Assembly: GCA_023055505.1 (NCBI GenBank)
Contig: JALIRH010000002.1
Location: forward strand, 36,279,733 to 36,343,732
DNA: 64,000 nt
From: Callipepla californica brunnescens
Lineage: Eukaryota > Chordata > Aves > Galliformes > Odontophoridae
Reading direction: 5' to 3'
A program made the position numbers and the translations under genes. The notes under the pieces were generated by a model that saw only the letters and a program-made list of their open reading frames with translations, was not told where the DNA came from and did not search any database. Shown piece after piece: positions 60,401 through 64,000 of this stretch; within the stretch, counting starts at the first letter, position 1, and each line of letters begins with the position of its first letter.

Positions 60401-61964
60401 TATTCTACCACAGTAGTCTCTGGAGCACACTTAAGTTGAAAAAGTACCTTTTGTTTCCACACACACCCACTGTGATTAAAGAGCAGTAGGATCCTTTTAT
60501 TTTTGTCACTGCAGAAGCTTGGATTTTTGTTGTTGTTATTAATAAACTTATGACCACTGCTAACATGAGAAGCTCAGTGTTTGCATTCTGCACCACATCC
60601 TTTGTGGATGAAGAGTGCTTCTCATTTACTCTTATTGCAAATCAATCCAAGAAGAAGAAAGGACAGTAATTGGAAATATAACTTAAAACACTTCAAAACT
60701 AACTAGACTTGTTGAGAAAACCTTTAGTAAGGAGGACAGGTCTGTATAAACTCACGCATAAATTGAGAACATAAAACTGTACAGCTATTAGCTGAAGTTC
60801 TATCAGCAAATGAGACATTAAATCAAACTCCAAGTTTAACAACTAACAAATAACGACATCAGTCTGCTCATTCTTAAACTGTCTCTTACGTGTGGCATGT
60901 TTCTGTTACTAATACCCATAACAGCATTGCGTGGATGTACAACTCTTTGTGACCACATGTAAAAGAAATAAAAACAGACAACTAAACAAACCTAAACATA
61001 ATGACAGATGGAGAAACCCTGTTAAGAAGATGAATACGAAGACCAGCACATAGAGCCACGCTAAGAAAAGAGACTGGAGAAAAGAAAAACAACATGTTGA
61101 GTGAAGAGTGTTAAAAGCTCAAAGAGGGACAACCACACAAACAAGCACAATGTGAAAAGGAGATACAGGTGTTCGACAAGGCAGAGCACGTGATGAAAAC
61201 AACAACAAAGGACGTCTTACTGTCTGACAGACATGATATTGCTGAGCTTTGTACGATACTGAGCACATAAATGGTGCACAGATAGACATAAATGATACCG
61301 CTGCAGGGCTAAGAAAGCAGAGCAATGAAGAAAAGCAGAACTGTTCAGCTAGCAGACATCAGAGATCCAGGTGAATAAAGCAAAGTGGAATAACTAAGAA
61401 AAGCTTGGGACTACACTTTGAAACCTAACATCTTTACAGGAGTTCATTAAAGGCAACGTGCCTGCTTCCAGTCACTCCAACCAGCTATCTGCTGTGAAGA
61501 CAGGCATGGAGGAAAAGCACGTTTGGAAGAGTGGTCTCAAAAGAGAAATGAGCTTAACGGTAGGGGACAGAATGCTACGAATGAGGGGTTATGCAAAGAA
61601 AAGGGGCAAATGAGAAGAGCTGCAAAGCAAAATGAAATAACGAATTAAAACAAATGCATATCTCATGAGAAATGGGAGATTCTGCTTGTAGGCAAGGTCT
61701 GTTCAATAATAAGGACTGCTATGGCATACTAGATAGATTTTGGCTTCAAGAGAAAGACTAAGAAAAGCAGACTGATTATTTTATGTTCGACTACAAAAGA
61801 ACTTACCTGTGTCCCTCATTAAACCCATACTTTGGTATAGACAAATAAAATGGAGTTTGGCCACCCTCAAAGCCTAATCGGGGGCGATTTCCTCTTTGTC
61901 TTTCCCCTTTGTGACCTCGGCCACACTTTCTACCTCTGTATCTTCCACGGCCACGTCTTCTCTC
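57128..61964 (-). CDS. MRPL15: MRPL15, mitochondrial large-subunit ribosomal protein uL15m, exons 2-5 (5'-partial)
   Basis: Nuclear gene for a structural protein of the mitochondrial 39S ribosomal subunit, acting in the mitochondrial matrix in translation of mtDNA-encoded respiratory-chain subunits. Coding segments on the minus strand are 61964-61807, 59574-59409, 58920-58797 and 57465-57128. Joined they give 261 residues, close to human MRPL15 from residue 37 to the C-terminus, with one extra residue in the basic stretch. Features in order: an Arg/Gly-rich rRNA-binding segment (fragment residues 1-30), a Gly-rich loop ([10 protein letters not shown]), the conserved core [15 protein letters not shown], an alpha/beta region ([16 protein letters not shown]), and a mitochondria-specific C-terminal extension ([20 protein letters not shown] to the end, LLKYYSS). 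All introns are GT/AG and the reading frame closes at each junction. Exon 1 (start codon, targeting peptide) and the promoter lie beyond position 64000. Identification is very secure. Confidence 0.97.
57466..58796 (-). other. MRPL15 intron 4, with a CR1 insertion
   Basis: 1331-base intron between exons 4 and 5 with GTAAGA donor and CAG acceptor. It contains a CR1 3' end at about 57865-58071 in the antisense orientation to the gene. The rest is AT-rich and shows nothing else I can name. Confidence 0.85.
57865..58071 (+). mobile_element. CR1 LINE 3' end inside MRPL15 intron 4
   Basis: Plus orientation, antisense to MRPL15: TTTGGACATAAGGAAGAAAT, CACTGTAACAGGCTGCCCAG, AGAAGCTGTGCATGTACC, GAAGGCCAGGCTGAATGGAG, AGGATCTTCAAGGTCCCCTC and CCATTCCATGAGTCTACGAG. 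Sits more than 300 bases from both splice sites. Confidence 0.9.
58797..58920 (-). CDS. MRPL15: MRPL15 exon 4
   Basis: 124-base exon. The acceptor is aacttgcag/GGT and the donor is TTGG/GTAAGA. It starts in phase 0 and ends one base into a glutamate codon completed by exon 5. It encodes 41 residues, [20 protein letters not shown] through [14 protein letters not shown] to FYDPRSL, part of the uL15 alpha/beta domain. Confidence 0.95.
58921..59408 (-). other. MRPL15 intron 3, with a CTCF-like motif
   Basis: 488-base intron with GTAGGC donor and TTGCAG acceptor. A 14-base match to the CTCF core consensus lies at 59252-59265. No repeats were recognised. Confidence 0.85.
59252..59265 (-). promoter_or_regulatory. 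CTCF core motif match in MRPL15 intron 3
   Basis: The minus strand reads CCACTAGAGGGCAG, which fits all 14 positions of the CTCF core CCASYAGRKGGCRS. CTCF sites in this form often mark loop anchors. Function here is inferred from the motif alone. Confidence 0.5.
59409..59574 (-). CDS. MRPL15: MRPL15 exon 3
   Basis: 166-base exon. A long pyrimidine tract (T-rich then C-rich) precedes the acceptor CCCCAG/C. The donor is GAG/GTAGGC. The first base completes the serine codon split from exon 2, and 55 codons follow, ending LVEE in phase 0. It encodes the conserved segment [20 protein letters not shown] followed by [12 protein letters not shown] and [11 protein letters not shown]. The residue before RRQY is Cys, where human MRPL15 has Phe. 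Confidence 0.95.
59575..61806 (-). other. MRPL15 intron 2
   Basis: 2232-base intron with GTAAGT donor, and acceptor preceded by a strong pyrimidine tract. It is AT-rich with short A-runs (for example near 60249 and 60351). I looked for box C/D or H/ACA snoRNA signatures by eye and found none I could support. Confidence 0.85.
61807..61964 (-). CDS. MRPL15: MRPL15 exon 2
   Basis: 158-base exon. The acceptor is ttgttttcaag before GAG (61964) and the donor is AG/GTAAGT at 61806-61801. It starts in phase 0 and ends with two bases (AG) of a split serine codon. It encodes 52 residues beginning [20 protein letters not shown], the basic Gly/Arg-rich stretch that contacts rRNA in uL15 proteins, and ending KYGFNEGH. 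Compared with human it carries one extra residue in the Arg-rich part. Confidence 0.95.
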
Positions 61965-64000
61965 CTTGAAAACAATAAACAGTACATTTAGTTAACTACT
62001 TAGTAGAGCAGAATCTATAAAACATTAGATTTCTGAGACATACAACTCAACAAAACACCAACTCCTGGGAGGGGGGGGAGAAGAGTTAGAAACAGCTCTT
62101 TTATAATGGGAAAAATAGTCAGAAAAGCAGTTAACGTGGACTCTTTTTGCAGTCAGCTCAAGGTAGGCGTCACAATACATAAGGCAACATGTTTTAAACA
62201 TGATTTGTAACATTAACAAGCAAACTTTGATTAAATTCACTCCAAAATCCCTGCTGGTTCAATAATGATTTAAATACGTCATTACTAAAAAGTTTTCATT
62301 AAGTCACTTTACATTCTAATTTTTCACACCCAACACTCAGGCAAACCGTGGGCACTTCTAATACTGTAAATCATGCTTTGCAATTATACTGCAGCACAGA
62401 ATATTTAGTAAAACTAAGGCCTCAGAACTGCCACAAAGACATAAAATCCATTGTTTTATGCTTTTCATTAAGTTATTGTGTATTAATAAAAAAGCCAATG
62501 TGGTTACAAGTAATTAAATAAATCATTAGCATACTTGAATCACCTAAACTAAAAGGTAAAACTTACCTCTATTAATATTAATTAGCATGGAGTTTTAAGT
62601 GTAAGTTCATGCTAGACAACACTACTGCCATTAATGGAAGCTGTCCCATCCCTAACCTATATACTGTGCTGCCTTATTTGCAGAACCTCTTGTGCTGTAT
62701 AGCTCTTCATTAAATAAATCAAGAAATGAAACTGGATGAAAATGGATTTGTTAATTAGTTTTCAGCAGTTTCATTCCTTGATCTGGCTCATTACACAACC
62801 TTTAGCATCAGCACAAATGCACAGTAGGAGTGAAGGCACCTGGAGTCAGAGGGAGGGCACCGCTGGCCGACCCCTTCTGGCAACTGCCTGCACATACACC
62901 AGTTCGTGGTCAAAACCAGAAAGCAACTGGTATATTGAACAGATCTTAGATTGTCAGAGGGGTTAACCAAAACATCCTGGTTCTTCTCACATCTGTTTGT
63001 GAAGTAAGATGTTCTTAAATCCACTCATTTGAACGGATTAATCATAGAATAAAGCCATCATGCACCAAAATAAAAATGCCAGGGAAAGTCAGCTGAGGCC
63101 ACCTGTACGAACTCTAACAGAAAGCCAACAGGTAGAAAGAACACAGGGAAAACAAACATCAATCAACCCACATCTCATTTCCTATCTGAAGTTGCATGTT
63201 ACTTGCTAAAGACCCAATGAGCACATAAAAACTCTACTTACAAGAAGCAAAAAATGTTTTCTTATACCCAGCAGCTACTTTGAGAAACAAAAAGTTCTAA
63301 GAACAAACACTAGAAAGAAAACATTAGTTTATTTAAACCTCAAGTTCAGACAATATGGGGGCTACAAGCTTGAGAGTAAATACATAAATAAATAAATAAG
63401 AACACCAGTTCAACACAGGGCCTCCTCTTCCAGGTCCTTCTCACCTTTACAAAGCTGCAGCTAGAGAAGCAGCTTGACAGGAAAACCCTTGATAACTGCA
63501 GCGGGAAAGAAGATCCATTCTCCTGCCTTGCCAGGGGCCTATGGGCTTAGAGATATGCAGAACTCACCAGGTCTGTTAGCATCTCTGGAGGGCACTGACA
63601 GGGATGCTCTGCTTAGTGTTCCCTGTTTGTTTTCTATTTCTATGATTCTTTCTGCCCCCATATCAGTTGGGCTTCTCTTCTTTACTTCTTTGATGTTTTA
63701 TAAGCAGGGATGGGAAGAGAAAATTCAGTTTTGCTTTGGAACAATTGCTACTAATACAAATACTGACTGGAATGAGATCTGCTTTCTGCCTAGCCTCTCC
63801 TTTTTCACACGTAGTACTACCACCAATCATAAATGCTTGGTATCCCATATATTTTAACATCTCTCAACCACTACAACAGTCCTGAGGCACACAGGTTCAA
63901 GGGATACGGGGCCAACACACAACCTCACCACCCCACCCAGCTCTGGCTGCTCTCCCAGGCCCGCCACAGTCTCCCAGAGGCCTTGTGACGGACCTTAAGA
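61965..64000 (-). other. MRPL15 intron 1 (partial, runs off the window)
   Basis: At least 2036 bases upstream of exon 2 with no candidate for exon 1: no basic leader-like coding segment ending in a minus-strand GT donor is visible. It contains a short AAAT-type run (about 63382-63399) and a G-run near 62070-62079. The CpG-rich promoter expected for a housekeeping gene is not in the window. Confidence 0.7.

Noticed and set aside
62736..64000. Possible MRPL15 exon 1 near the right edge
   Set aside because: No minus-strand segment encodes a leader-like start followed by a phase-compatible GT donor, and no CpG-rich promoter is visible, so exon 1 is placed outside the window.

Overview
This window looks like nuclear DNA of a galliform bird, most likely Gallus. 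The evidence is fourteen or so 3' fragments of CR1 retrotransposons ending in ATTCTATGA-like repeats, two copies of the Galluhop mariner family, no mammalian SINEs, and a spliced vertebrate gene. The species call is inferred from repeat families and is not proven.

Only one protein-coding gene can be supported: MRPL15, the uL15m protein of the mitochondrial large ribosomal subunit. It lies on the minus strand at the right end. Exons 2 to 5 of the usual five-exon gene are in the window (57128-61964), with clean GT/AG splice sites and matching phases. The 3' UTR has a poly(A) signal at 56919-56924. Exon 1, with the start codon and mitochondrial targeting segment, lies past position 64000. The 261 visible residues correspond to human residues 37-296.

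Positions 1 to about 56900 appear to be a gene desert downstream of MRPL15. In other vertebrates the next gene in this direction is SOX17, so this is probably the MRPL15-SOX17 intergenic region. That is synteny knowledge; SOX17 itself is not visible. The desert contains CR1 fragments (ten minus, three plus; a fourth plus copy lies in MRPL15 intron 4), one internally deleted and one truncated Galluhop mariner, a 35-unit pentanucleotide array (AAGGG class on the minus strand) at 5891-6065, a 21-bp G-rich minisatellite at 39327-39400, and A-tracts.

Two CpG-bearing blocks stand out from the AT-rich background: about 40010-40620, and a stronger one at about 45120-45420. Two long spans, 6.2-18.5 kb and 47.3-56.9 kb, contain no transposon I recognise. 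Some stretches look like conserved non-coding DNA, with SOX-, TCF-, NFI-, CREB- and octamer-like sites. A full match to the CTCF core motif lies in MRPL15 intron 3 (59252-59265).

I found no defence system, CRISPR array, RNA gene, endogenous retrovirus or novel protein-coding system that I could support. The most interesting signals are candidate regulatory DNA and repeat structures.
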